Positions 24,000 through 35,950 of a stretch of DNA of 64,000 bases are shown one piece after another. The notes beneath the pieces were generated by a model, which saw only the letters and a program-made list of their open reading frames with translations, was not told the DNA's origin and ran no database searches. Numbering within the stretch: the first letter of the stretch is position 1; each line of letters begins with the position of its first letter. Source of the stretch: Enoplolaimus lenunculus (lineage: Eukaryota; Nematoda; Enoplea; Enoplida; Thoracostomopsidae); the NCBI GenBank assembly GCA_030248215.1, contig JASANG010002902.1, forward strand, positions 62,001 through 126,000, read 5' to 3'. The position numbers and the translations under genes are program-made.

Positions 24000-24529
24000 G
24001 TCCGTGCGGCACTCGTATTTGACACACGTTGTTTAAAATTTTTGCTGCACTATATTGCAATCATTCAGAAACGATAACGACACCGCTGGTTCATTTCCGG
24101 TCCGGCCCACACTTTATCCGGTCATTTCCTACAGTTTGCGCGGTTCGTTCTGCAGTCCACGGACCGGACCGGAAACCCGTCCAATTTTTTGCGGACCGGT
24201 CCACATCACTAAATATAATTTGCAACTGTTGCTAATTTAAAAAAATATTGCATCGCATTGGCCTCTCAAAATGAAAAGTTTGGGCCGAAAAATTCTAGGA
24301 TGAGCACACAGGGATTTTAGAATATCCTATCAAGCGTGGGTAAAACGTTTTATAGGACCAAAATTTTATTTTTTTATTAGCTAAGCCGTTGCTCTACATC
24401 TGGCATTGGGCTTGGAATTTGACGGTTTGAAAGCATATATACACAAAAATATGGAATATATTTCACTGTTGGATTAATATTTTGGTGGCTCATATTGCAA
24501 ATTTTAATATTGAATTGTTTGAAATATAT

Positions 24530-24705
24530 AAATCACATTTCAAGCCTAGCCTAAGCCTTAGCCTATGCCTAAGCGTAAGGTTGAGCCTAGTATTCCTAAG
24601 TCTAAGCTTAAGTTTAAGCCTAAGCAAAAAAATGAGTCTAAAGCTTAAACTGACTCTATTACAGCCCACGCGGAAAATGATCCGGCCCTGTTCTATACAT
24701 GGGCC
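24530..24705. mobile_element. Family A MITE, left end lost
   Basis: CCTAAGC arrays, then AAAGCTTAAACTGACTCTA and the right terminus GGCCCTGTTCTATACATGGG. The left inverted repeat is not recognisable. Confidence 0.7.
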
Positions 24706-25239
24706 AAAATCTTTATGAAACGAATAAAATGAATTAATTGTCCCTATTAACCTGGCCCGACTCCTTGAAATGTTTTTGGGCCTGCAGAGATGGTTTCTAT
24801 TTTTAAGGTCCAAAGGCACACGTGTGGTTTGCCTTCTGATTTCGTTCCCGAAAATTTTTTTTGTTTGAATTAGATTTTAAGGACCAATACCGATATTTCG
24901 AGATTATATACGGATGTGAAACTTAAAGAGTCAATAAAATTATCAAAATTCAAACTTGAATCGAGAAAAACGATTTGGGTTTCGCGAAGTTGCCAAACTT
25001 TCTGACCAGTGCAATATGATCCTCTTTACTGTCCAAATCCAGAACGGTCGGCACCGTACGACAAGTATAGCGCAACCGCAAGCAGAGCGAGCGAACAAAA
25101 TTGGTTTCACCATTCAGATCCGACAGGTTATTTTACGGCTTGTAACAATGCCATTTTTAACTTGCTGTTAACCGGTTACGTTCACACAAACAAACCTGGT
25201 GAAACGATCGAAAAAAATACGCGCTGGTGTTAAGTTTAA

Positions 25240-25370
25240 GGGCCTGCTCACTCAGCCTAAACCAAAGAAGCCTAAACCAAAGAAGCCTAAACCTTAATGT
25301 AAACCAAAAGCGCAAACTTAAATATATGCATAAAGTTGTGCCTAAGCCTAAGCCTCCCAACCTTTCAATC
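25240..25370. repeat. TAAGCC-type repeat fragment
   Basis: Three copies of AAACCAAAGAAGCCT and a short CCTAAG array, without clear termini. Probably a rearranged family A remnant. Confidence 0.5.
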
Positions 25371-25395
25371 TACCAATCTAGGACCACTACTTTAT

Positions 25396-25498
25396 GGCGT
25401 TGTTATTATTATATTATTATGATTATTACTATAATTATTATTATTACTAATATTATTACTATGATTACTATTATTATTATTACTATTATTATTATTAC

Positions 25499-25530
<32 letters not shown>

Positions 25531-25572
25531 CTATTATTTTTATTATTATTATTATTATTATAATTATTTAAA
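25396..25572. repeat. (ATT)n microsatellite
   Basis: About 175 bp of TTA/ATT trinucleotides with scattered ACT and GAT interruptions. The poly-Ile open frame over it is an artefact. Confidence 0.9.
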
Positions 25573-26136
25573 ATTAAAATTAATGTTTATATTTATTATT
25601 TAATCAAATCGAGTTTGTTACTTATCGTATTGAGTTTATTTTTGTATATAGCGCAGTTTGCCTGACGAGGCATTTTGCTAAGGTCAACATTTTTAACATA
25701 ATGAGTTTACAGCAACTGTAAGGTATACTATTGTGGACGTCGTCTCAGTTGGTTTTGTGCGCCTTGTAATACCTAAACAAACTGGTTTCGGAATGGTAAA
25801 TGAATTGAAATATATTTCATTGAAACATTATTATTTTTATAATTTTTTTTTCAATTTTACAGTTGTTAAAAATTGAACTTTAGTTCAGAAAATTCTACAT
25901 TCTTATATTCATTATATGTAATTTTGGGTTTTAGTCGAACAGTTATAGCAAAGTGCACATAGCGGCTTTTGTACACTTGACCCATAGGCGTAGGTTTAAT
26001 AAAAGACTTACATAAACCTAAGTATTTGCCTATATAGGCTGAGCCTAAAACCTAAGCTTATGCCTTAACATTAAATGTGGGGGGCAGTGTACAAAGCCCT
26101 AGAAACTTTTTAACAAGCGGTTTGTGTGTCGAGATC

Positions 26137-26862
26137 AGAGATGTAAGTGGGTAAAGAGTTTTTGACCTGCGTTCCGCTGTACCCGGGGAAATTTGTTTTA
26201 CTCATTAGCCGTTTTTACCCGCGCAAATTCGTTTACCGTTTCCGACTTTATCGGGTTTATTTTTTCTTCTGCGTTCAATACAATTGTGTAATTTTACAGT
26301 ACATATATGTCACTTGCTCGATTTACGTTACAAAAAACTCTGCATATGTAAGTTTTAAAATAAACCATTATGTAAAAAATGTCACACCGCACAATATTGC
26401 ACATTACACTTATCGTTAAAACTAGGTTGTCTAGTGATCCAGTGAATCAGCATATTCTTTTCTGTACAAAATCGTCGTAGTTAAGAACTTAATAGCGCAT
26501 AAATCAGACATTTCTTTACGGTTTCGTCGCAATTTGTCTTAAGACCTCTTTCACAAAACTGTAAGCATATTGTTCCGCGCCAAAAAATGTAACCTCTATA
26601 TGAACACAAAGAATGTGAGCAAATGGAATACCATATACTGTTGTTGCGTTTCAAAGAACCACAATTATTTTTCAATTTACAGTAAATTTCGGGAGTGTAA
26701 TACTTATTTTTCACTCATACGATAAAAACAGTTTAAACATTCAAGTTTTTCTGCATTAATATCCGGTTTCAAATTTTTTTTGTTAAAATTTTAGGCTGCT
26801 AAAAGAATCACAAATTGTTACCCGAGCTTAGAACGCCAAAATTTTCTTACCCGTACACACAG
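26137..26862. other. Possible long inverted-repeat element
   Basis: GTAAGTGGGTAAAGAGTTTT at the left and AAAATTTTCTTACCCGTACA at the right are roughly inverted. Related GTTACCCG motifs occur at 16735-16830. A 90-codon open frame at 26147-26419 lies inside but has no recognisable domain. The call rests on eye alignment of the ends only. Confidence 0.3.
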
Positions 26863-27246
26863 GTAACGTGTAGCTCTTGTCCGAGATACGCGCGAATTTT
26901 CTGTAACATTGATGCGTAGTTCGTTCATCACAAGTAAAACTTTTATGAACTTCCACCAGTTCAAAGACCCCTGGGTTGAAGGTTGATCTTGGGTTTAACA
27001 TTTGGTTTTATTTTATTTTTCAACTTGTGTATACCTTAAGCTTGTCCCTCGACCCTTGGCTAACCCCATGGCAACGGGCCCAATACCGGATCCGGATCTA
27101 GAAACTTCTAAAATAGGAAATGCAAAATATGATAGTCTTGGCGTTTTAAAACCACTGTTGATGAACCTAGTCCTAGGCCTGGTTTGCATGTTGTTGAATC
27201 TCCCAGTGTACGTGTAAGCCTACGCTCAAGGGTTCCGTGGCGTCGG

Positions 27247-27345
27247 GCCCGTAGCCATTGGTGGGGCCAGGGGCCGAACTCAGCCTCATCTGAAAAATTT
27301 TTTAAGCCCCCCAGCATGGTGAGCTGACTACGGGGCTGCGTGGCA
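27247..27345. mobile_element. Family E MITE, internally deleted
   Basis: Outer ends TCGGGCCCGTAGCC and TGACTACGGGGCTG enclose a shortened body (about 100 bp instead of 160). CGTGGC flanks both sides. Confidence 0.7.
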
Positions 27346-28098
27346 TTTGCTCCTGTAAGTATTCGATTGGATGTATAATTGAAAAATTGAACAATTTTAA
27401 TAAAATTTGTCCTTTGATGTTTTGCCGCCATTGATGAAATAGTTTTATTGTGCAGTGTGTTTTTTTATGTTTCGCTTTCCGATACTCTCTATATGAGTGG
27501 AAGTCAATCTGTGGGTGGTGCCATTATGACGTGGGTGGGGTGCGGTACCTTTAGTAGCTTTCGATGGTTTACGGGTCACATCCGTGTTTATATGAGTTTT
27601 GTCGATTCATTTTAGGTTTTTTTTCGTAAATTACACACGAAATTTGATTTGGTTTCAAAATTTTTTGACACAAGGTAGCCCCACCGTTTTTTAAAATGTT
27701 GGCTGCAAAAGTTTATCTGGGGGGTGAGAATAAGGCGACAGAGGACAACGTTGTTTAATAAAGCGAGAGAGAGAGAAAAAAAAAGCAGACAGGCCACATT
27801 TTGGGGTAAATTGTGGTGGTCGACTTGGGTGGTCGCTAACGCTTCATTTAAGGGGTCTGAGGGATTTGCTCTTCACTGAGCAGGTAAATATTAGGGTTGA
27901 GTTCAATGTTTACGAGTAGAACGAAAGTTGAGATTGTAACAAACCGTTGCAATATGATTTCGGTTCAACTCTATGTTGCTGGTGATATCAGAGGGGTAGG
28001 CATGATTTTAAATTTTTGACCTTAAACATATAGACCGGTTGTTGTGATCGTGTTAAACGTGCTTTTTTTCGTGTCCGCAAGTTTCGGGAGCCAATGGA

Positions 28099-28311
28099 TA
28101 CACTGCAAAAAATGGTGAGTCAAATTGACTCTCGCTGAAATACGCTGTACTGGACTACAAAAACTGAGTCAAATTCGACTCCACCAGAGTCAAATTCAAT
28201 TCACTATGTCGCACGTTTGACTCTGGCGGAGTCGAATTTGACTCAGTTTGTGTAGTCAGGAAAAGCCTATTTCCGAGAGAGTCAATTTGACTCCCCATTT
28301 TTTACAGTGTA
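28099..28311. mobile_element. Family C palindromic MITE
   Basis: 213 bp starting TACACTGCAAAAAATGG and ending CCATTTTTTACAGTGTA. The halves are near-complete inverted copies centred on a CTCTGGCGGAGTC-type segment. TA at both edges fits a TA target. Confidence 0.85.
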
Positions 28312-28511
28312 GTTTTAGTTAATCTAAACCGCGAGGGAGCGACGCGGTAACGAATCGCAGGTGGCGGCGTAGCTGCCCGTGAGTGGGATTTTGTGGTCAG
28401 AAATATTGTAAAATGTGGCCAGTGATTGGTAGAATCAAATAGACGCAGTTAAAGATGAAATAGTTGTAATGTAAGGTTATGGTTTTTTTTCAAATGTTGT
28501 ATTGAGTTGCT

Positions 28512-28680
28512 GGCCAATGTCACTTCAAGGGGCGTAGCAGTAGTATAAGCATATTCTTAACTCTAATTCAAAACCTTAGTGTCAGCGTAAGAATTAGAGT
28601 TTAACTCAATCCAGACCTAAGTTGAAGCCCGAACAAAAATATCTACGGGAAAACAGTACCCGCCTGAAATTAAACTGGGT
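28512..28680. mobile_element. Family A/B-related element, decayed
   Basis: The left end GGCCAATGTCACTTCAAGG followed by GGCGTAGCAGTAGTATAAGC is family B-like with a family A subterminal block. The hexamer array and right end are eroded. Confidence 0.6.
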
Positions 28681-28751
28681 CAACCTTTCAGGCGAATTAA
28701 TAGATCAAATTTGTCGTGTTTTTAAGTGCATTGAACTAAGCAAGTCATAAC

Positions 28752-28900
28752 TATTTGCCGGAGCCAGGGTGGGCTTTAATCCCTTGAAAAACGTTGACTC
28801 CCGCCTAGAAAATTTTCAACCTATGCTTGCAACTCATTGAAAACCCTTGAATGCCTCTCGTGAAAAATGTTTTAGCCCTCAAGTCTAAACGCGGTACGTT
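28752..28900. mobile_element. Family E fragment, reverse orientation
   Basis: CTAGAAAATTTTCAACC, then TGCAACTCATTGAAAACCC and GAAAAATGTTTTAGCCC, match the reverse of the family E body. Both ends are poor. Confidence 0.5.
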
Positions 28901-28950
28901 GTGGTCACCAGTGTACCTTGTCGATGTGTTTGCTCCTGTGATTGTATTTG

Positions 28951-29175
28951 TACACTGTCAAAAATAGGGAGTCAAATTGACTCTCCCGGAAATAGGCTTT
29001 TCCTGACTACATAAACTGAGTCAAATTTGACTCCGCCAGAGTCAAATTGGACTCACTGCGCCGATTCAATGAATCGAATTTGACTCTGGTGGAGTCGAAC
29101 TTTGACTGAGTTTGTGTAGTCAGGAAAAGCCTATTTCCGAAAGAGTCAATTTGACTCCCCATTTTTGACAGTGTA
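28951..29175. mobile_element. Family C palindromic MITE
   Basis: 225 bp bounded by TACACTGTCAAAAATAGG and CCATTTTTGACAGTGTA. It lies within 650 bp of another C copy in the same intron. Confidence 0.85.
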
Positions 29176-29760
29176 CACCTTTCTCGATTCCCTCTAAAAA
29201 CCCTATAAATTCGGCGCTTTGAAGCTTTTAAAAGCTGAAATATATCCTTTTTTTACGCCAAAATTCAAATTTTAAACTTTATTATGTTTTAAATAAAACT
29301 GCGTAAGCAGTCAAAAATTATACCGTCTGTCTGTATAAAAATCTCCATCAATGTGTTAAGGTTTTTCGACTGTGGCGTATTTCTGAGATCAAACACGTCT
29401 GTACCACATGGCTTTAGAACCGTCAGGGCAATTTATGAGTTGTCATAAGCCGAAACATAAAAGACATTTTGCCGCCGCAGCGCCCTCAATCGAACGACCA
29501 CACGTTTGAGTCGCTCGTTTGACCAGCCTCGTGGGTGACCTTGTATAATAAGAGCATATAAAGCTAAATTCGGTCTTTACGACCGACCCTCGGAGTTGTT
29601 TTAGGGTCGCCCATTTACATGTGCTTAAATGAACTGTGACACTCCGTAAGAACTTGTAGCTATTAAGCCTATAGAGTCATTATAAGCTGCGGCAAAATAT
29701 TCGCAGTTATCCCAAGGTTGGCACGTCCAATTTAACCAACACATTTTGCTTCATTGGACT

Positions 29761-29934
29761 GGCCAATGTAAACATCACCGGCGGAACGTTTTTGTTTCGG
29801 GACTGCAATACAGTAACCGTAAGCTTTAGACGAATATTTTTGCTTAGGTTTAGGCTTAGGTATAAGCTCATTTTTAAGCTTGAACCTAAGAATATGCATC
29901 CAGTTACGGCCGTGTGTTGTTCGATACATTGACC
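29761..29934. mobile_element. Family A MITE
   Basis: Starts GGCCAATGTAAACATCACC and ends TTCGATACATTGACC. The flanks ATTGGACT (29753-29760) and ATTTGACT (29935-29942) match at 7 of 8. TTAGGC units lie between AAGCTTTAGACGAATATTT and the right end. Confidence 0.8.
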
Positions 29935-30221
29935 ATTTGACTTAAATCAAAATTTAATTTACTTAAGCTATGTCATGTGTAAATTGTAAACTAGACGCCT
30001 GCGAAACGATTCTATGAAAATTGACTTGGAAAGTAACTCAATGTTTGAACTGTGAACCGAATCAAGCAACACTTAGTTTAACCTTGGAGTGATCAGTACT
30101 GCTGAAGATAAATAGAAAATTTTTACCAACTCAATACACCCAGGTCTTTGTATTTTAACCGATGTATCCGGTAAAACGAGTTGTCTGACACTTGATGAAC
30201 AGCAACGGCAATACGTTTCCA

Positions 30222-30430
30222 GGCCAATGTTGCATTTGGGGTCGTAACAGTAGTTTGAGCGTATTCCAAAGCTTAAGTCTAAGCGTTGCACGGCAATAAC
30301 TTTGCAGGTCAATGTTGCATTTAGGGTCGTTACAGTAGATTAAGCGTATTCCTAAGCTTATTAAGTCTAAGCGTTGCAAATGCGTATTCCTAAGCCTAAG
30401 TCTAAGCTTAAGCAAAAAAGAAGTCTAGAA
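30222..30430. mobile_element. Family B element with a duplicated left part
   Basis: GGCCAATGTTGCATTTGGGG recurs 98 bp later as GGTCAATGTTGCATTTAGGG, each followed by GTAACAGTAG-like and AAGTCTAAGCGTTGCA blocks. It ends at a truncated GAAGTCTAGAATG block. Confidence 0.65.
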
Positions 30431-30550
30431 TGTATAAGTCTTTTAATAAACAGTAACATAAATATTGGCAAAGATCAACCGTTATGCTTGGTGTCTGAAA
30501 CGTTCAAAGCTAAATTTGTTATAGTTAGTTAAACAGTTGGTGCGAATTTG

Positions 30551-30740
30551 GGCCCATGTATAGAACAGGGTCGGAACGTTTTCCGGCTGGACTGTAATAG
30601 AGTAAGCTTAAGCTTTAGACTAATTTTTTGCTTAGGCTTAGGCTTAAGCTTAGACTTACGTACAGGCGCATTCTTACGCTTAGGATTAGGCTTAGGAATA
30701 TGCTTATACCACTGTTCCGGCCCTGTTCTATACATTGGCC
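30551..30740. mobile_element. Family A hAT-like MITE, best copy
   Basis: 190 bp with inverted ends GGCCCATGTATAGAACAGGG and CCCTGTTCTATACATTGGCC. It is flanked by an exact 8-bp duplication CGAATTTG (30543-30550, 30741-30748). Internal order: subterminal AGAGTAAGCTTAAGC, TTTAGACTAATTTTTTGC, TTAGGC array, CGCATTCTTACG spacer, second array, AATATGCTTATACCACTG. Confidence 0.93.
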
Positions 30741-31276
30741 CGAATTTGAAATACACCGATATATTTACTGTCAAAGCGTAATAGAGTTATTTTAAAGCAT
30801 GAAAGCTTTAGTTAAACTATTTACATGTCTAAAGTTACAGCACGACATCGCTGTTTGAGATGACGCAATACCTATCAAGCCTAGAGATTGGCTCGTGGTG
30901 GGAACCCAACTAACTTTACTGTGAGTCAGCGAGTCTGTAAAGTTATTTCAAATCGCCTCAAGTATATTCCTATAAATACAAATTAGGTTCCGTTTTATAT
31001 CTTAGCTATTATTTGCTATTATGTAACCCAACGTGAAAAAAAATCCGAAATCAACGGTCAACATATTATGCCGGAACCGGAGGTATATAAAGTAAATTTA
31101 AGACACAAAAATAATTTATATTTCAATTTTAATATTTGAATTTTAAAGTACTGTAACGAATTGTTCGTAAGCTTCAGTTTCAACTACTCTGTGTGATTGT
31201 AGTTGTCAAAATTTTGCCAAAATTAAAAAGTCAATTCGTTAAGGAACACCAATGTATAATAAGAAACCGTCAAATT

Positions 31277-31449
31277 GGCCCATGTATAGAACAGGGCCGG
31301 ATCGTTTTCCGGCGGCGCTGTAACAGAGTCAGTGTAAGCTTTAGGCTAACGTTTTTGCTCAGATTTAGGCTTAGAAATAGGTTCATCTTTACGCTTAGGC
31401 TTAGGAACATGCTTATACTAATGTTCCGGCCCTGTTCTATACATGGGCT
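31277..31449. mobile_element. Family A hAT-like MITE
   Basis: 173 bp, ends GGCCCATGTATAGAACAGGG and CCCTGTTCTATACATGGGCT. Exact 8-bp duplication GTCAAATT (31269-31276, 31450-31457). Only a few hexamers remain in the core. Confidence 0.92.
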
Positions 31450-31643
31450 GTCAAATTTAACTACCAAAGTTGCCAAAACCACTGCAGGCCGAGTATTTTG
31501 CGGAATAAGATGAAATCTAAGTTTGCACTTTTTAAGATCATTTGTTTTGCCACTAGTGTTATTGAATGCACAAGATTGCATAAAAGTTTTTAAGTCTCAA
31601 CGTTAAATGTGGGCGAAAGTGTACACAAGAGCATAAATTCTAC

Positions 31644-31794
31644 CACACCCGTAACCAGCTCGCCTTGCTAGCGGGGGCTAAAAAATTTTCACGAGGGACA
31701 TTCAACGGTTTTTAATGACTTGCAAGCAATGTTGACAATTTTCTACGGGTGAACTGAGCCCCCCCCCCCCGCCCGCCCCTTGGCTACGGGCCCG
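31644..31794. mobile_element. Family E hAT-like MITE
   Basis: Ends CACACCCGTAACCAGCTCG and CCTTGGCTACGGGCCCG. Exact 8-bp duplication AATTCTAC (31636-31643, 31795-31802). Confidence 0.9.
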
Positions 31795-32146
31795 AATTCT
31801 ACCGTAACTTAGGCTAATATATATATTTTGTAGCTTTCAACTCAAAGCAAGAACTGCAGTAGCGTTTGCAGTGACACCCTTGTTCATACTGGTCGCTTAC
31901 CCCAGCGGCGAGTCAAGACAAAATGTTGTCCTTAAAATTTATCTCACTAAACGTCCCGGAGCCTAAAAAAAAGCGATATTTTAATATCGATATTGAGTTT
32001 AGCGTTATTTATTCTTAAAAAAAGGTCGTAAATAACGCGAAAGAATTGAATTATGCCATGCTTTGTTTGAAGACTTTTCAATAGCTGACAGTTGTTCACA
32101 TGGCGTGGTTATATTATTAATATGGCCGCTCTATAATCAACAATAT

Positions 32147-32331
32147 GGCCCGGGTTACTTTAAGGGGCGTCCAGGTTTGTGGTGGGTCTATAAAATAGCA
32201 GGTTTCGATTCTAGAGTACAGTTTTTTCGCTCCATGCTTACGAACTCATTTTTGCAACGCTTAGGCGTAGGCTTGGCCTTAGGAATACGGTTAATCTACT
32301 GTTACGTGCCCCTTAAAGTAACATTGTCGTC
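32147..32331. mobile_element. Family B MITE
   Basis: Starts GGCCCGGGTTACTTTAAGGG and ends CCCCTTAAAGTAACATTG. Contains TGGTGGGTCTATAAAA, TCGATTCTAGAGTACA and a CTTAGGCGTAGGC core in family B order. Confidence 0.8.
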
Positions 32332-32844
32332 CAGTTAGCGTCGTGCGAGATAATTTCGACTCAAAACGCTTTATAGTCAAGTATAACGGAAATTGTTGTG
32401 TAAGAAGTTTTGACAGGATCTTAAAATTTAGGCTCTGGACGCTGATACGAACGGAACGACGCTAATAATGGCGTGTGTACTCTGCACATGTGACGGGTGC
32501 AGTTGACAGGGTAAAGTTTCCCCTTCGTTGCGACACTGTATTTGATATTGTGAGCAGTGTTGATATTTGAGTTTGAACGATGTCGAATGTTAATAAATTA
32601 ATTTTTATTGCCAATAAACGTGTCTCGCGGCGTACGATATTCAATGGTTTGTGCCTGCAATTTTAAACTGCAGTGATTGCTAAACGCGTTTGCAACTCTG
32701 GTGTGCAGTTTTGGCATGCATGCGCTGTCAGAAACTTAATAAATTGCAATATGTGAAGTCGATGAAACAATATATATATAAAATCTTTTGTGATAAAATG
32801 GTAAAGTACTTAGGTTACAATTTTTCGATGCCATTGACATCATT

Positions 32845-33030
32845 GGCCAATGTTACTTTTAGGGGCGTAACAGTAGATTAAGCGTATTCGTAAGCCTAAG
32901 CTTAAGCGTTGCAGAAATGAGTTCCTAAGTCTAAACCGGAACCTAAGCAAAAAAATGCATTCTAGAATCTAAACCTACTCTTTTATAGACCTATCAGAAA
33001 CCTGGACGGCCCTTGCAAGAAACATGAGCC
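32845..33030. mobile_element. Family B MITE
   Basis: Starts GGCCAATGTTACTTTTAGGG, with AAGCCTAAGC array, TCTAGAATCTAAACCTACTC and TTTTATAGACC. The right end GCAAGAAACATGAGCC is degraded. Confidence 0.75.
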
Positions 33031-33180
33031 AAATCTTTTGAGATAAAATGGTAACGTACCTACATTACAATTTTTCGCTGCCAATGACACAAATATAGCA
33101 TAGAGTAAAAAATTGCGTTTCATACCGTTTGGCCAACTCGACCACATTGTCAGATATTTCTGGATCCGCCTCTCGGTCCA
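33031..33180. mobile_element. Family G-like fragment
   Basis: GATAAAATGGTAACGTACC and ATTACAATTTTTCGCTGCC followed by TCTGGATCCGCCTCTCGG match the end and interior of family G. The left terminus is not clear. Confidence 0.5.
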
Positions 33181-34197
33181 CGACGGCGTTGGTCCTAAAC
33201 ACCTATCAAAACCTAGATTTTGCACGAATAGGCGTTTGGCTGCCCGTTCGTTTCGTTTGTGAATTTGTTAAATTATATCTCGCGTGTTTGCCCTATTTGA
33301 AATTCCAAATTTGGCCACTGCAGATAGATTAGATCGTTCGAACGCCCCATGCCCGCTGGGAAATACGGAGACCTGAGGCATTTTTAGAACGGAATGCGAA
33401 AGATTATGCTTACTGACTTCCGGTAATAGGCGTACGCCTATGCTTAGCTTCAGTGAACAGGCCTGCATGATTGACTTGGACCGATCTGATTATAAAACCC
33501 AGAGGCAAATATCGCAATTTTAGAGATTTTTTTTAAATATTCAGCTTTTCAAATAAGCTTATTCCTGTTGACACCTGATGGCTTAATCTTAAGTTAGGCA
33601 TAGCGCGTTTGACTGGCGAGCGAGAGGTGTCCGAGGTTCAATTGCCGGCGTGGCCATATCTTTCGGAGAAATTTAGTAAAAAAACCATGTATATTCGCAG
33701 TACTTCGGAGAAATGGGCGTCCCGACCGTGCAGTTCTGACACTGGACAAGCTTTTAAGTAGTTTTTTAGCCGAAAAACGGCACAAATTGTACGGTCACTT
33801 TGATTTTGGCCAATTTTTGGAATCGACTAAAGATGATCAAACGTTTCGATAAACGTATATTTTATCATATTTAGTATTTTAGTAGTAAAATTAGTTTAAA
33901 ATCTGTTCATATTTTCACTAGCAAAATGTGAAAATTTTCAACTGTAAATTTTGTTTTATTGCACATTTTGCATTGCAATAAAATACTCCGGTGTATAGTG
34001 CGAGGTTTTATGATGAGATATTGGGTTGAGTTTCAATTTTACGACCTGACTACGAACAGTAAAATCATAACTTATTTTAGAAGGCTGTAAAATATAATTT
34101 ATGTGAAATATTCGTCGGTAGTTCATCGCAAAAGGTTCTTGTATTTGGGGTCAAGGAGATCTTGAGAATTTTAAGAATCGTATACATGGCCCATGTA

Positions 34198-34367
34198 AAG
34201 ATTAGGGGCGGAATGTTATTTATTTGGGACTGCAATAGAGTAAGCTTAAGCTTTCGGCTAATTTTTTTGCTTGGTTTAGGCTTAGGGTAGGGATATGGTC
34301 ATTCTTACTCTTAGGCTTAGGAATTATGCTTATAACAATATTCCGCCCATGTTGTTTTATATTCGCC
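34198..34367. mobile_element. Family A MITE
   Basis: Starts GGCCCATGTAAAGATTAGG; the right end is ATTCCGCCCATG plus an eroded tail. The flanks GTATACAT (34190-34197) and GTATCCAT (34368-34375) match at 7 of 8. Confidence 0.75.
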
Positions 34368-34655
34368 GTATCCATCATGCTGATACGCATGACGCACCGC
34401 CCCCCGAGATAATATTGACTTTTTAAATCACTTCTGTATAATTAAAGGTAGAACGGCCCATATACGCATTTTGGGCAATGTTTCAGCTATATATACTTTA
34501 TTCCGATTTCAATTAATGTCGACGTGACCTGCCAAGGTAAATATTGGAACTATTTTTCGAATTGAAGCCGTGTTCCTGAAAATATGTAATGAAAATAAGC
34601 AGCATAAGTCTTCGGTACTCAGCGCATTTTTTAGATCACATCTATATAATCAAAT
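34368..34655. other. Intronic DNA, nothing recognised
   Basis: No gene. An isolated variant of the 35-bp unit (CGCATTTTGGGCAATGTTTC) occurs near 34465-34490. Confidence 0.5.
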
Positions 34656-34658
34656 GTT

Positions 34659-34870
34659 TACGTATTTTGGGCACTGTTCCAGCTGATTTCATATACGTAT
34701 TTTGGGCAGTGTTCCAGCTGATTTCATATACGTATTTTGGGCAGTGTTCCAGCTGATTTCATATACGTATTTTGGGCAGTGTTCCAGCTGATTTCATATA
34801 CGTATTTTGGGCAGTGTTCCAGCTGATTTCATATACGTATTTTGGGCACTGTTCCATTTGATTTCGTATA
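34659..34870. repeat. 35-bp tandem repeat, about 6 copies
   Basis: Near-identical 35-bp units with TACGTATTTTGGGCAGTG and TTCCAGCTGATTTC. The first and last copies carry CACTG in place of CAGTG. Single diverged units occur at about 34470, 55930 and 59945, so the array probably grew from a dispersed element. Confidence 0.9.
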
Positions 34871-35221
34871 CGTATGGAAATTAATCTGTATACAAAAACT
34901 ATATATAGTTCTAAATGAAAGATTGTGTAAATTTAGTGTATACATTGTTCTATACGAAGCCTTTTAGTTGCGTTGTGTCATTTTTGCAAAAAAGATGTTA
35001 GGTTCGGTTACAAAAATTGCAACCACGTTGACTAGTGACAATGCTTACAATATTTAATGCATCGTAAAGTGTTCTTAAGCAGCGAGATAAAGTTGAACAA
35101 AAATGTGCATGAGAAAAACGGAAGTGTCGAAATATTTGCACCGATCAGGTCCAACGATGTCCAGCTTGGTCCACTAGAATACGTTAACCCCATGAGAGCC
35201 TAAATCCGGTGACAGATTTTC

Positions 35222-35365
35222 GGCCCATGTTACTTTGAGGGGTGTTCAGGTTTCTGGTAGGTCCGTCAAAGAGTAGGTTTGGATTCTAGATTACATTTTT
35301 TTGCCTAGGCTTAGGCGTAGGAATACGCTTAACCTACTGTTACGCCCCTTAAAGTAACATTGGCC
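35222..35365. mobile_element. Family B MITE
   Basis: Ends GGCCCATGTTACTTTGAGG and CCTTAAAGTAACATTGGCC. It is 144 bp with a minimal GCTTAGGCGTAGG core. Confidence 0.85.
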
Positions 35366-35484
35366 AAAATTTGTATAGTCAAAGGTCTAAATTACAGCAA
35401 TCGATATTTTAGCGAGAAATCATAAATTGGCCCGACTGAAATGAGTTTGGTGTTAATTTTTTCAAAATTAAAAACTTCTAAAGG

Positions 35485-35950
35485 TACTGTAGGGACCCGA
35501 ATAAGTGGGATGACTGATATTTATTTGGCCTTTCTAGAGGGTATCCCCCTGTTATTCGGTTATGGGCTGTTATTTTATTTTTAACCCATGCTCCGCAACC
35601 CTTCGTTTACTGATATATATCCGGTACTGCAACTGTCCGTTGAATATAACCTTTTTTTGCCTTGCATCAAAAGCTTGAGCGATAATGCAAGGCTATAAAC
35701 TCTTTGGTCCTGGAGTCATTTATGCGCTACAATTAGAGCTAATTGACATTTATGAACTCTAATTAGGGTTTAGGGACTCTATCCACTTACGGACTCTTAT
35801 TACGGATACGGACTCCGATTGATTGGGACTCAAAATGGGGACCCCTTTTATTACCCCCTCCCCCTTATTCAGGTCACTACAGTTGGGATGCGGGTTCCTA
35901 GTGATTGAAACCCAAAATGGGGACCCCCTTCTTATTCCGGTCACTACAGT
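35485..35950. mobile_element. Family H element plus extra end
   Basis: Starts TACTGTAGGGACCCGAATAA. A first right end CAGGTCACTACAGT lies near 35882 and a second, TCCGGTCACTACAGTA, near 35949. The 67 bp between them repeat the AAATGGGGACCCCC subterminal block, so the right end is duplicated. Confidence 0.75.

Noticed and set aside
25227-25571. Poly-isoleucine open frame
   Set aside because: It is a translation of an ATT microsatellite.
34659-34870. CRISPR array
   Set aside because: A continuous 35-bp tandem repeat without spacers.
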